In this document: piece after piece, positions 1-5,915 of the stretch | Numbering within the stretch: position 1 is the first letter of the stretch | Layout: every line of letters begins with the position of its first letter | Source: an uncultured Catenibacterium sp. | GTDB lineage: Bacteria; Bacillota_I; Bacilli_A; Erysipelotrichales; Coprobacillaceae | Assembly (NCBI RefSeq): GCF_900764565.1 | Contig: NZ_CAAFOM010000298.1 | Span: 1 to 9,449 of the forward strand | Length of the DNA stretch: 9,449 nt | Reading direction: 5' to 3' | Made by a program: the position numbers and the translations under genes | The notes under the pieces: model-generated | Database searches by the model: none | What the model was told of the DNA's origin: nothing | Seen by the model: the letters and a program-made list of their open reading frames with translations, nothing else

Positions 1-41
1 AACATAATTAAAACTAATATTAATGATGTTATTTTTTTCAT
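1..41 (-). CDS. N-terminus of an exported or membrane protein (partial)
   Basis: An ATG at 41-39 on the minus strand opens a frame that runs off the left edge. The visible residues are MKKITSLILVLIM, a charged MKK start followed by a hydrophobic run, which is the usual beginning of a signal peptide or first membrane helix. A good SD (AGGGAG, complement of 50-55) sits 8 nt upstream. The start overlaps the stop of the upstream small gene as ATGA, so the two are very likely translationally coupled and co-transcribed. Only 13 complete codons are visible, so family and function cannot be assigned. Confidence 0.6.
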   Translation of the reverse strand, partial: MKKITSLILVLIM

Positions 42-247
42 GAATTATTCTCCCTCTCTATAAATATAAAATAAAAAAATAATATTAGGCATATCATTCT
101 AATACTTGATGCATATTGCGTCATTCTAGTAATAGTGAATAGATTACCTATTATTGATCCAAAATTTTCAGCAATAAATTCTGCAATTGGTGTAGATAAA
201 AAGCAAACAACAGACAATAATATGACTTTATTTAACAGGTTATCCAT
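38..247 (-). CDS. Small two-helix membrane protein of unknown function
   Basis: This encodes 69 residues and I do not recognise the family. The start at 247 has a near-perfect SD (AGGAGG, complement of 252-257) 4 nt upstream, which argues for a real gene despite its size. Residues about 7-27 and 50-64 are strongly hydrophobic, and the segment between them (about 28-49) contains polar and basic residues (T, R, Q, S). The C-terminus ends in charged ERENNS. Two membrane passes with a short loop is the simplest reading. It is the first gene of a minus-strand operon with the exported-protein gene that overlaps its stop. The promoter upstream carries an 18-bp palindrome at the presumed transcription start, so expression is probably repressor controlled. 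A membrane accessory subunit or a small stress-response protein is possible, but nothing in the residues decides it. Confidence 0.72.
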   Translation of the reverse strand: MDNLLNKVILLSVVCFLSTPIAEFIAENFGSIIGNLFTITRMTQYASSIRMICLILFFYFIFIERENNS

Positions 248-262
248 AATTCCTCCTATTTA

Positions 263-280
263 AGTTAGACATGTCTAACT
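263..280. promoter_or_regulatory. 18-bp perfect palindromic operator
   Basis: AGTTAGACATGTCTAACT is a perfect 18-bp inverted repeat without a spacer. It lies directly downstream of the predicted -10 and upstream of the SD of the minus-strand operon, so it covers the likely transcription start. A bound dimeric repressor there would block initiation. The TTAG...CTAA half-site arrangement resembles boxes of metal-sensing DtxR/MntR-type regulators. That family assignment is inference only, since MarR- or TetR-type proteins also bind such sites. Confidence 0.7.
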
Positions 281-282
281 AC

Positions 283-311
283 AGTTTAATTAAATATCAT
301 TATAATGTCAA
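283..311 (-). promoter_or_regulatory. SigA-type promoter of the minus-strand operon
   Basis: Reading the minus strand, a perfect -35 TTGACA (complement of 306-311) is followed after 17 bp by TAAACT (complement of 283-288), a 4/6 match to the -10 consensus. Transcription would start around 275-277, inside the palindrome at 263-280, leaving a short leader of about 30 nt before the ATG at 247. Confidence 0.62.
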
Positions 312-372
312 GTTTATAATTACTGATTCAGAAAAATGTTTAAATGTTTAAATCTGTAAAATCTCCTTTTTC

Positions 373-400
373 TTGCATTTTAGAATAATTATGTTATAAT
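373..400 (+). promoter_or_regulatory. Extended -10 promoter for ffs
   Basis: TATAAT at 395-400 is preceded by TG one base upstream (TGTTATAAT), a perfect extended -10. The -35 is weak (TTGCAT at 373-378, 16-bp spacer), as is common with extended -10 promoters. The -10 ends 6 nt before the first base of the SRP RNA at 407, so transcription would start at or next to the RNA's mature 5' end. This promoter may also feed tadA by read-through. Confidence 0.72.
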
Positions 401-406
401 CAATTT

Positions 407-488
407 TGCCATTACAATAAACATGTCTGAACCATGTCAGGACCGGAAGGTAGCAGCATTAAGGACCTCTGTTTGTGTGTAATGGCAC
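407..488 (+). ncRNA. ffs: Signal recognition particle RNA, small bacterial (4.5S-like) type
   Basis: This RNA scaffolds Ffh in the signal recognition particle and docks ribosomes making membrane proteins to FtsY. The diagnostic domain IV is present: GTCAGGACC, the GGAA tetraloop at 445-448, then GGTAGCAGCATTAAG. The closing base pair next to the loop region is A-U here (ACC/GGU), where E. coli has U-A (UCC/GGA). This covariation supports a functional helix. The ends pair perfectly over 10 bp (TGCCATTACA at 407-416 with TGTAATGGCA at 478-487). At about 81 nt there is no room for the Alu domain found in the larger B. subtilis RNA. The U-tract starting at 489 ends the transcript. Confidence 0.95.
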
Positions 489-495
489 TTTTTTT
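478..495 (+). terminator. Terminal stem plus U-tract of ffs
   Basis: The 3' arm of the outer SRP RNA helix (478-487) is followed by C and seven T residues (489-495). The RNA's own terminal helix therefore seems to serve as the terminator stem. It is an unusual terminator because the loop is most of the RNA, so some read-through into tadA 20 nt downstream is likely. Confidence 0.5.
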
Positions 496-515
496 ATTTA
501 CAAAGGAGTCATAGT

Positions 516-959
516 ATGAGTGATGAAGAATATATGGCTGAAGCATTAAAAGAAGCAGAAATTGCAATGAATGAAGATGAAGTCCCTATTGGATGTATTA
601 TTGTATATGAAGGACAAATCATTGCACGTACACATAATCAGAAGGAAACCTTAAAGAAAGCTACAGGACACGCTGAAATATTAGCAATCAATCAAGCAAG
701 TGAGTATCTTGATTTATGTCATTTAGATGGCTGTACAATGTATGTGACATTAGAACCATGTATGATGTGTACAGGTGCTATTGTACAGAGTCGTATCAGT
801 CGTTTAGTAATAGGTGCAAATGTGAGTAAATGGCCTGGATATATTGAATTAATAGAGAATAATCCTGTAAATCATCATCCTGATGTACAACAGGGGATTT
901 TAAAGGAACAATGTGCTACAATAGTATCAGAGTTCTTTAAACGTAAAAGGAGGAAGTAA
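516..959 (+). CDS. tadA: tRNA-specific adenosine deaminase TadA
   Basis: TadA deaminates A34 of tRNA-Arg(ACG) to inosine in the cytoplasm, using a zinc-activated water. The 147-residue protein has the cytidine/deoxycytidylate deaminase fold signatures: HAE at residues 52-54 (His zinc ligand, Glu proton shuttle) and PCMMC at 81-85 (two Cys ligands). The N-terminal DEVPIGCIIV is typical. The start has AAGGAG at 503-508, 7 nt upstream. The usual GA-DPK-GA-GS stretch after the second motif is replaced by GANVSKWPGYIEL (about residues 100-112), so the tRNA-contacting loop is divergent, with Val where an Asp is usual. The following NHHPDVQQGIL and the basic FFKRKRRK tail align with TadA again. The ffs/tadA/dnaX context is the standard Firmicutes neighbourhood and supports TadA over a nucleoside deaminase. 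Confidence 0.92.
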   Translation: MSDEEYMAEALKEAEIAMNEDEVPIGCIIVYEGQIIARTHNQKETLKKATGHAEILAINQASEYLDLCHLDGCTMYVTLEPCMMCTGAIVQSRISRLVIGANVSKWPGYIELIENNPVNHHPDVQQGILKEQCATIVSEFFKRKRRK

Positions 960-961
960 CT

Positions 962-1639
962 ATGGATTCTTATTATACTAATAAGATGAGTTATGGTGAG
1001 TTCTTTGGTTCCATTATGAAATGGATGGCTGTCGCATTAGGAATCACTACAATCACTTCATTTCTATTCTCATTCTTACATCTTGAATTGATGTTGGGAG
1101 CTTCTTATTTTATATTTATGATTGTATGTTCGATTATAGAAATAGGATTAGTTATAATGCTTAGTAAAACAGTGAAAGATATGGCTATAGAGAAGGCTAA
1201 GACATACTATGTTGCTTATTCTGTGATTAATGGGATCGTGCTTTCTATGTGGTTGAATTATGTTGTACCTGGTGTTGCAGTTCTTGCCTTTGCGGTGACA
1301 GCTGTTTATTTTGGTTTACTTTATACAGTCACACAACATACAAATAATAGTTTTATTGGTGTAGGAAAAGTTTGTTTAATGGCTTTACCAGTTCTTATGA
1401 TTGCGTATATCTTATTTATCTTTATTTCAGCACCAGGACTTTATTATCTTGTCGTATTCCTTGATCTTGCAGTCTTCACAGGACTGACTTTACATGACTT
1501 TAAAAGCATTGAATATGCTTATGAAATTGTACCTCAGGAAGCATTACAAGGTATGGCATTACTTTGTGCTTTACAGCTTTATATGGACTTCATCAACATT
1601 CTTATCGATATATTGATGTTAGTAAGTGATAATAATTAA
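962..1639 (+). CDS. Bax inhibitor-1 family (UPF0005/TMBIM-like) membrane protein
   Basis: This 225-residue integral membrane protein has about seven hydrophobic segments (roughly residues 18-40, 45-68, 81-100, 104-122, 134-156, 160-177, 196-218). The C-terminal half carries the family hallmarks: FTGLTLHDFKSIEYAY (172-187), then a penultimate helix with LCALQLYMDFINILIDIL (201-218). Asp179 and Asp209 sit where the di-aspartyl pH/calcium sensor is found in the bacterial homologue YetJ, suggesting a pH-sensitive calcium leak, though physiological roles in bacteria are unsettled. The SD AGGAGG (948-953) lies within the last codons of tadA and only 2 nt separate the genes, so they are co-transcribed. 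A strong terminator follows immediately. This gene is not part of the usual tadA-dnaX arrangement. Confidence 0.85.
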   Translation: MDSYYTNKMSYGEFFGSIMKWMAVALGITTITSFLFSFLHLELMLGASYFIFMIVCSIIEIGLVIMLSKTVKDMAIEKAKTYYVAYSVINGIVLSMWLNYVVPGVAVLAFAVTAVYFGLLYTVTQHTNNSFIGVGKVCLMALPVLMIAYILFIFISAPGLYYLVVFLDLAVFTGLTLHDFKSIEYAYEIVPQEALQGMALLCALQLYMDFINILIDILMLVSDNN

Positions 1640-1660
1640 GGTGCTAAGGCACCTTTTTTT
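1638..1660 (+). terminator. Intrinsic terminator after the BI-1 gene
   Basis: AAGGTGC (1638-1644) pairs with GCACCTT (1649-1655) across a TAAG loop, and the T-run reaches 1660. The hairpin starts in the stop codon of the BI-1 gene. It ends the ffs/tadA/BI-1 unit. Because dnaX starts only 30 nt later without a convincing promoter, partial read-through is probably needed for dnaX. Confidence 0.85.
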
Positions 1661-1689
1661 ATGTATAATAAGGAAAGGAGTTGATGACT

Positions 1690-3486
1690 ATGGCATATAA
1701 ATCATTATATAGAACATACCGTCCACAGACATTTAAGGATGTTGCAGGACAGGAAGCTATTATTACTACATTAAAGCATGCAATTGATGAAAAGAAGATT
1801 GCTCATGCCTATTTATTTTGTGGTCCACGTGGAACAGGGAAGACAACTGTCGCAAAGCTATTGGCCAAGGCAGTCAATTGTACAGGTGATCCTAAACCAT
1901 GTGGTGAATGTGAAAATTGTAAACAGATTGAAAATGGAACACATCCAGATGTAATTGAAATAGATGCTGCCAGCAATAATGGGGTAGAAGAAGTAAGAAG
2001 TCTGATTGATAAGGTGAAATATGCACCAACACAGGGACAATATAAAGTCTATATCATCGATGAAGTACATATGATGTCACCAGGCGCTTTTAATGCATTA
2101 TTAAAAACATTAGAAGAACCACCTGCACATGTCATCTTTATTCTTGCGACGACAGAACCACATAAGATCTTACCTACTATTATTTCTAGATGTCAGAGAT
2201 TTGATTTTACACGACTTACTGACCAGGAAATGGTACAAAGAATGCAGTATGTCTTAAAAGAGGAAGGTAAGACATATGATGATGGATCTTTAGAATTAAT
2301 TGCGAGACTTGCGAATGGTGGGATGAGAGATGCATTATCAATCCTTGAACAATGTCTTGCCTATAATGATGATCATTTAAGTATTGATGATATTCATACT
2401 ATATATGGTATTGTATCCATGGATGATAAGACAAACCTATTGAAGGTTTTATTATCTAAGAATATGTCTGAATCTTTAAAGATATTAGATAAGATGGATA
2501 AGAGTGGTATCGATATTAAGAGATTGACATTTGATTTAATTGATATATTAAAAGACATAGTTGTTTATAGGAATACAAAAGATGCTTCTATTATGTCAGT
2601 GATGACACAAAAGGACTTAGAAAATATTGTACCTTATATTACAAGTGATGAATGTTTTCACTTTATTGATATATTGATGGATGCAAGTGAGAAGTATATT
2701 AGAGCGACTGATCCACATATTTATTTTGAACTTGCATTATTAAAACTATGTAATCAGGAACATGCAGTAAGTCAGAAGATTGAATATACACCTGTTAAAG
2801 AAGAACCTGTAAAACCTGTAGAAATAAAGAAGGTTGAAGTCAAAGAAGAACCAATCGAAGAAATTATGGAAGAACCTGTCTTTGAACCAATTGAAGAAGA
2901 GATTGAAGAACCAGTCTATGAAAATAAAGTTGAACAGCCTGTACCTCAATTCAATTATGAAAAGAAGGAAGAACCAGAGACTTATGCATCTGATGATAAT
3001 ATCGAAGTAGATCAAAGTGATATATTAAATATTCTTGTACAGGCAGATCGTAAGATCTTAAATGAAGTACAGGAGAAGTGGCCAGTGATTAGACGTTATA
3101 TGGCCAATATGAATACAGCTAAAGCTGCAAGTATGTTATCACAGGGACATCCAGTGGCAGCATGTAGAGATGGTTTAATTATTGAATTTGAATTAATGCC
3201 TGATGTGAATGCTGCAAACTATTATAAGAATTATAAACAGTTATCATCTTTAATTAAGGATGTATTAGGACATGAATATAAATTTATTGGTATGCAGCAT
3301 GATGCATGGTTAGAGATGAGACAACATTATATTCAACTTGCAAGAAGTAAACAGTTACCTCAGGCAAGACCAATCACATTAAAACATATTGATGGATATG
3401 ATTTAAAAAGAGTAGATCTCAATGATGCGCAGAAATATGCCTTAGATATGTTTGGTGAAGATATTGTAGAATTTAAGGAGGATTAA
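1690..3486 (+). CDS. dnaX: DNA polymerase III subunit gamma/tau (clamp loader ATPase)
   Basis: DnaX is the ATPase of the clamp loader and, as tau, tethers polymerase and helicase. The start is placed at 1690 (MAYKSLYRTYRPQTF), matching the family N-terminus. AAAGGAG at 1674-1680 is 9 nt upstream, whereas in-frame TTG 1681 and ATG 1684 lie too close to it. Residue numbers below use this start (598 aa). Walker A GPRGTGKT is at 45-52. The zinc-binding cysteines are 64, 71, 74 and 77. Walker B DEVH is at 124-127 and the SRC motif at 166-168. A collar domain (about 205-365) is followed by an acidic, proline-rich linker (about 368-440) with five EEP motifs. The C-terminal tau-type domain spans about 445-598. 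I see no convincing slippery heptamer, so a separate gamma form is not evident. The gene leads directly into ebfC. Confidence 0.96.
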   Translation: MAYKSLYRTYRPQTFKDVAGQEAIITTLKHAIDEKKIAHAYLFCGPRGTGKTTVAKLLAKAVNCTGDPKPCGECENCKQIENGTHPDVIEIDAASNNGVEEVRSLIDKVKYAPTQGQYKVYIIDEVHMMSPGAFNALLKTLEEPPAHVIFILATTEPHKILPTIISRCQRFDFTRLTDQEMVQRMQYVLKEEGKTYDDGSLELIARLANGGMRDALSILEQCLAYNDDHLSIDDIHTIYGIVSMDDKTNLLKVLLSKNMSESLKILDKMDKSGIDIKRLTFDLIDILKDIVVYRNTKDASIMSVMTQKDLENIVPYITSDECFHFIDILMDASEKYIRATDPHIYFELALLKLCNQEHAVSQKIEYTPVKEEPVKPVEIKKVEVKEEPIEEIMEEPVFEPIEEEIEEPVYENKVEQPVPQFNYEKKEEPETYASDDNIEVDQSDILNILVQADRKILNEVQEKWPVIRRYMANMNTAKAASMLSQGHPVAACRDGLIIEFELMPDVNAANYYKNYKQLSSLIKDVLGHEYKFIGMQHDAWLEMRQHYIQLARSKQLPQARPITLKHIDGYDLKRVDLNDAQKYALDMFGEDIVEFKED

Positions 3487-3488
3487 AA

Positions 3489-3791
3489 ATGGATTTCAAT
3501 TCGCTTTTAGAAACCGCAAAGAAAATGGGTGAAACAGCCTCAAACCAACAAAAAGAATTAGAAAACAAAAGTTTTAATTTCTCTTGTCAGAATAATTTGA
3601 TTACAGGGAAAATCAGTGGTAAGTATCAGATTACTGAATTACATATCAGTCAGGATCTTATGGATGATAAAGATATGTTAGAAGACTTGATGATGATTGC
3701 GATTAATCAGGGAATCAGTCAGGTAGAAAAGGAGAAGGAAGATAATATGAAATCCCTCACTGGTGGATTAGATTTATCTTCTTTTATGTAA
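3489..3791 (+). CDS. ebfC: YbaB/EbfC family nucleoid-associated protein
   Basis: This family forms small DNA-binding dimers (tweezer-shaped YbaB fold) that associate with the nucleoid. The 100-residue length is typical. The N-terminal helix is rich in Lys, Gln and Glu (residues about 5-27). A beta-rich core (about 28-56) includes GKISGKYQITELHIS. The C-terminal helix ends in the family signature LEDLMMIAINQGISQVEKEK followed by SLTGGLDL. AAGGAGG at 3475-3481 straddles the dnaX stop region with 7-nt spacing to the ATG. It sits 2 nt after dnaX and 1 nt before recR, the conserved dnaX-ebfC-recR trio, which makes the identification firm despite low residue conservation. The molecular role in replication or repair is inferred from context only. 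Confidence 0.92.
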   Translation: MDFNSLLETAKKMGETASNQQKELENKSFNFSCQNNLITGKISGKYQITELHISQDLMDDKDMLEDLMMIAINQGISQVEKEKEDNMKSLTGGLDLSSFM

Positions 3792-3792
3792 T

Positions 3793-4386
3793 ATGGAATA
3801 TCCAAAGAGTTTTGAAGAGTTAATGACATGTTTTAAAATGTTGCCAGGTATCGGAAATAAAGGTGCTGAAAGAATGGCTTATGCGATTTATGATATGTCA
3901 GAAGAAGATGTAAAAAGATTCTCACAGGCACTGACTTCATTTAAAGAAAATGTTCATACTTGTCCTATATGTGGCAATTTAAGTGAAGGAGATAAATGTG
4001 AGATATGTGCTGATCACGAAAGAGATCAGTCTACAATATGTGTTGTAGAGTCTCCTAAGGATGTCTTTGCGATGGAAAAGATGAAAGAGTACCATGGTTT
4101 ATATCATGTATTAGGTGGTACAATATCTATTATGGATGGCAAGACCATGGATGATCTCAATATCATGAGTTTATTTGATCGTATTACTCCTGATACTAAA
4201 GAAGTGATTATTGCGACAAATGCGACAAGAGAAGGGGAAACAACAGCTCTTTTCCTTGCCAAGCTATTAGATAAAAAAGGTGTCAATACAACACGTATTG
4301 CACATGGTTTACCAATTGGAAGTTCTCTTGATTATGCAGATGAACTCACATTATTAAAGTCATTTGAGGGTAGAAAGAAAGTTTAA
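3793..4386 (+). CDS. recR: Recombination mediator protein RecR
   Basis: RecR, with RecO and RecF, loads RecA onto SSB-coated single-stranded DNA at gaps. The 197 residues match the family length. A helix-hairpin-helix region is at about 8-30 (MLPGIGNKGAERMAY). The zinc finger uses Cys57, 60, 69 and 72. A Toprim domain follows (VVESPKD at 84-90, then EVIIATNATREGETTALFLA at 137-156). The C-terminal GLPIGSSLDYADELTLLKSFEGR (172-194) is diagnostic. Small departures from the common pattern include ISIMDGK for the usual ISP-(L/M)-(D/E)-G. The ATG follows the ebfC stop after 1 nt and lacks a clear SD, so translation is probably coupled to ebfC termination. A terminator follows, closing the dnaX-ebfC-recR unit. 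Confidence 0.95.
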   Translation: MEYPKSFEELMTCFKMLPGIGNKGAERMAYAIYDMSEEDVKRFSQALTSFKENVHTCPICGNLSEGDKCEICADHERDQSTICVVESPKDVFAMEKMKEYHGLYHVLGGTISIMDGKTMDDLNIMSLFDRITPDTKEVIIATNATREGETTALFLAKLLDKKGVNTTRIAHGLPIGSSLDYADELTLLKSFEGRKKV

Positions 4387-4392
4387 GTAAGA

Positions 4393-4425
4393 GGGGGCTA
4401 TGATATATATTGTTATAGCCCTTTT
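4393..4425 (+). terminator. Probable intrinsic terminator after recR
   Basis: GGGCTAT (4395-4401) pairs with ATAGCCC (4415-4421). The helix extends inward through G-U and A-U pairs to a loop of about six nucleotides, and outward through wobble pairs. Only four T residues follow (4422-4425), so termination may be incomplete and could let the ATP-grasp gene be expressed by read-through. Confidence 0.65.
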
Positions 4426-4442
4426 ATGTTGAGGATAAAACA

Positions 4443-5231
4443 ATGAAGGCTTATATTAAAGTAAAAAAGGATCGTAATTCAGGGCTTGTAGTAGGGCATA
4501 GTCTTGAAATGCAGAAAGCTATGAATGGTTTCAATGAATTAGCATGTGAAATTGAACCTTACTATTCACTTAATGATATTTATGATCAGATTACTAGAGA
4601 AGATATCGTGGTAGATTATCTAGTTCAGTGTGAAAATGTATTTAAGAAGTTTGGAATAACTCATCCTCATGTAGATAATTATCCAGAATGTCTCAAAGAA
4701 TTTTTAGGAAGAAAGATATGGAAAGATACAATTAATTCTATTTCCTCAGACGAAAAGAAATGGTCAGCTGGATGGTTTGTGAAACCGGTAGATAGTAAAG
4801 TTTTTACTGGTAAAGTGATATCAAGTATTAAGGATTTAATAGGATGTGGTGCTTATAATGATAATCTTGAAGTTCTCTGTAGTGAGGCTGTTGAGTTTAT
4901 GCGTGAATGGCGCTGCTTTGTATACTATGATGAAATCATTGATGTACGTCCTTACAAAGGTGATTGGCATTATAACTATAATGCTGATGTACTTGATCAA
5001 ATCATGGATAAATTTACAAAATGGGATGAAAGACCTATGGCATGTTCTATTGATATAGGCGTTACTAAAGATGGAAGAACATTACTAATAGAATGTAATG
5101 ATGCCTATTCTTTAGGGGCTTATGGACTAGAAGACTATAAGTATGCAAAAATGTTATCCGCAAGATGGTCGCAGTTATTAAATAGAGAAGATGTATTTGA
5201 TTATCGAAAGTATAGAGAAGGGAATAAATAA
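4443..5231 (+). CDS. ATP-grasp enzyme, R2K-clade-like (DUF4343 type), substrate unknown
   Basis: This 262-residue, probably cytoplasmic protein has the pattern of ATP-grasp ligases of the R2K clade. Visible elements are WFVKPVDSKVFTG (111-123, nucleotide-binding lysines 114 and 119), EWRCFVYYDEIIDVRPYKGDW (155-175, with Arg157 and Arg169), SIDIGVTKDGRTLLIECND (202-220, metal-binding Glu217 and Asn219), then AYSLGAYGL. Known family: ATP-grasp enzymes join a carboxylate to an amine or other nucleophile through an acyl-phosphate. The R2K clade has been predicted to modify peptides or proteins. The substrate here cannot be read from sequence. GAGG at 4431-4434 is 8 nt from the ATG. The gene stands alone between a terminator and the tmk promoter and is an extra insertion in the recR-tmk interval. 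Its codon use looks similar to its neighbours by eye, so recent acquisition is not obvious. Confidence 0.78.
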   Translation: MKAYIKVKKDRNSGLVVGHSLEMQKAMNGFNELACEIEPYYSLNDIYDQITREDIVVDYLVQCENVFKKFGITHPHVDNYPECLKEFLGRKIWKDTINSISSDEKKWSAGWFVKPVDSKVFTGKVISSIKDLIGCGAYNDNLEVLCSEAVEFMREWRCFVYYDEIIDVRPYKGDWHYNYNADVLDQIMDKFTKWDERPMACSIDIGVTKDGRTLLIECNDAYSLGAYGLEDYKYAKMLSARWSQLLNREDVFDYRKYREGNK

Positions 5232-5246
5232 CCTTCTTTTTAATTA

Positions 5247-5275
5247 TGGAAAAAACATTGTAAATCACATATAAT
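5247..5275 (+). promoter_or_regulatory. Promoter for the tmk-rsmI operon
   Basis: A perfect -10 TATAAT (5270-5275) lies 17 bp after TGGAAA (5247-5252), a 4/6 match to TTGACA. It falls in the short gap between the ATP-grasp stop and the tmk SD (5286-5292), so the leader would be about 20 nt. It probably serves tmk, holB, ricT, trmN6 and rsmI, which have no sizeable gaps between them. Confidence 0.6.
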
Positions 5276-5300
5276 ATTAATGTTTGAAGGAGTGTATGTT

Positions 5301-5915
5301 ATGAGTTTATTTATTACTTTTGAAGGTGGAGAAGGCAGTGGTAAAACCACTATTGCAAAGATGTTACATAAACAGTTTATTGAAGAAGGATATAATATCA
5401 CTTTTAGTAGAGAACCTGGTGGTGTAGATATTGCAGAACAGATCAGAGATGTGATCACAGATGTCAACAATACAAAGATGGATGCAAGAACTGAAGCATT
5501 ACTTTATGCAGCAAGTAGAAGACAACATCTAGTAGAAAAAGTACTTCCTGTATTAAAGGAAGATGGTATTGTGATATGCGATCGTTTTATTGATAGTTCT
5601 TTAGTTTATCAGGGAATTGGAAGAGGTATTGGCGTAGATAATATCTATAACATGAATCTGTTTGCGACAGATGGGATTCTTCCTGACTTAACTATTTTCT
5701 TTGATGTAAAACCTGAAGTGGCTTTAAAGCGTATTACAGGAGATAGAGAAGTAAATAGATTAGATTTAGAATCATTGGATTTCCATCATAAAGTATATGA
5801 TGGCTATCAGATGATCTGTGATAAGTTCCCGGATAGAATTGTGAAGGTAGATGCTTCTTTACCAGTTGAAGAAGTATATCGTCAGGTTTATGAAATTGTA
5901 AAGGATAGACTATGA
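5301..5915 (+). CDS. tmk: Thymidylate kinase (dTMP kinase)
   Basis: Tmk phosphorylates dTMP to dTDP with ATP, an essential step in dTTP supply. The start is set at 5301 (MSLFITFEGGEGSGKTT) because GAAGGAG at 5286-5292 is 8 nt upstream. The in-frame ATG at 5280 lies before that SD and would add seven atypical residues. The protein has 204 residues. The P-loop GGEGSGKT is at 9-16. The dTMP-binding REPGG is at 37-41, the conserved SRRQH at 72-76, and CDRFIDSSLVYQG at 93-105 holds the DR(F/Y) motif. A LID region lies around TGDREVNRLD. Its stop overlaps the holB start as ATGA, the same tmk-holB association seen across Firmicutes. Here the intervening yaaQ (darA) and yaaR genes of B. subtilis are absent. 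Confidence 0.96.
   Translation: MSLFITFEGGEGSGKTTIAKMLHKQFIEEGYNITFSREPGGVDIAEQIRDVITDVNNTKMDARTEALLYAASRRQHLVEKVLPVLKEDGIVICDRFIDSSLVYQGIGRGIGVDNIYNMNLFATDGILPDLTIFFDVKPEVALKRITGDREVNRLDLESLDFHHKVYDGYQMICDKFPDRIVKVDASLPVEEVYRQVYEIVKDRL

Noticed and set aside
1664..1669. TATAAT as a -10 for dnaX
   Set aside because: It sits just after the terminator T-run with no -35 at a proper distance, and its start site would fall within the SD of dnaX. AT-rich chance match is more likely.
1681..1689. Earlier dnaX starts (TTG 1681, ATG 1684)
   Set aside because: Both are too close to the SD ending at 1680, and family members begin at the MAYKSLYR methionine (1690).
2746..3015. 89-residue hydrophobic open frame on the minus strand
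   Set aside because: It is the antisense of the acidic DnaX linker; GAA/GAT codons read backwards give Phe, Leu and Ile. No SD or independent support.
3403..3412. A-rich run near the dnaX 3' end as a frameshift site
   Set aside because: No stimulatory hairpin or correctly framed slippery heptamer is evident, and the position is too late to give a gamma-length product.
4846..5058. 70-residue open frame within the ATP-grasp gene in another plus-strand frame
   Set aside because: The overlapping ATP-grasp frame has conserved motifs throughout; this one is a shadow.
5280..5300. Upstream in-frame ATG for tmk at 5280
   Set aside because: It precedes the SD at 5286-5292 and would add residues not found in thymidylate kinases, whose conserved beginning is at 5301.
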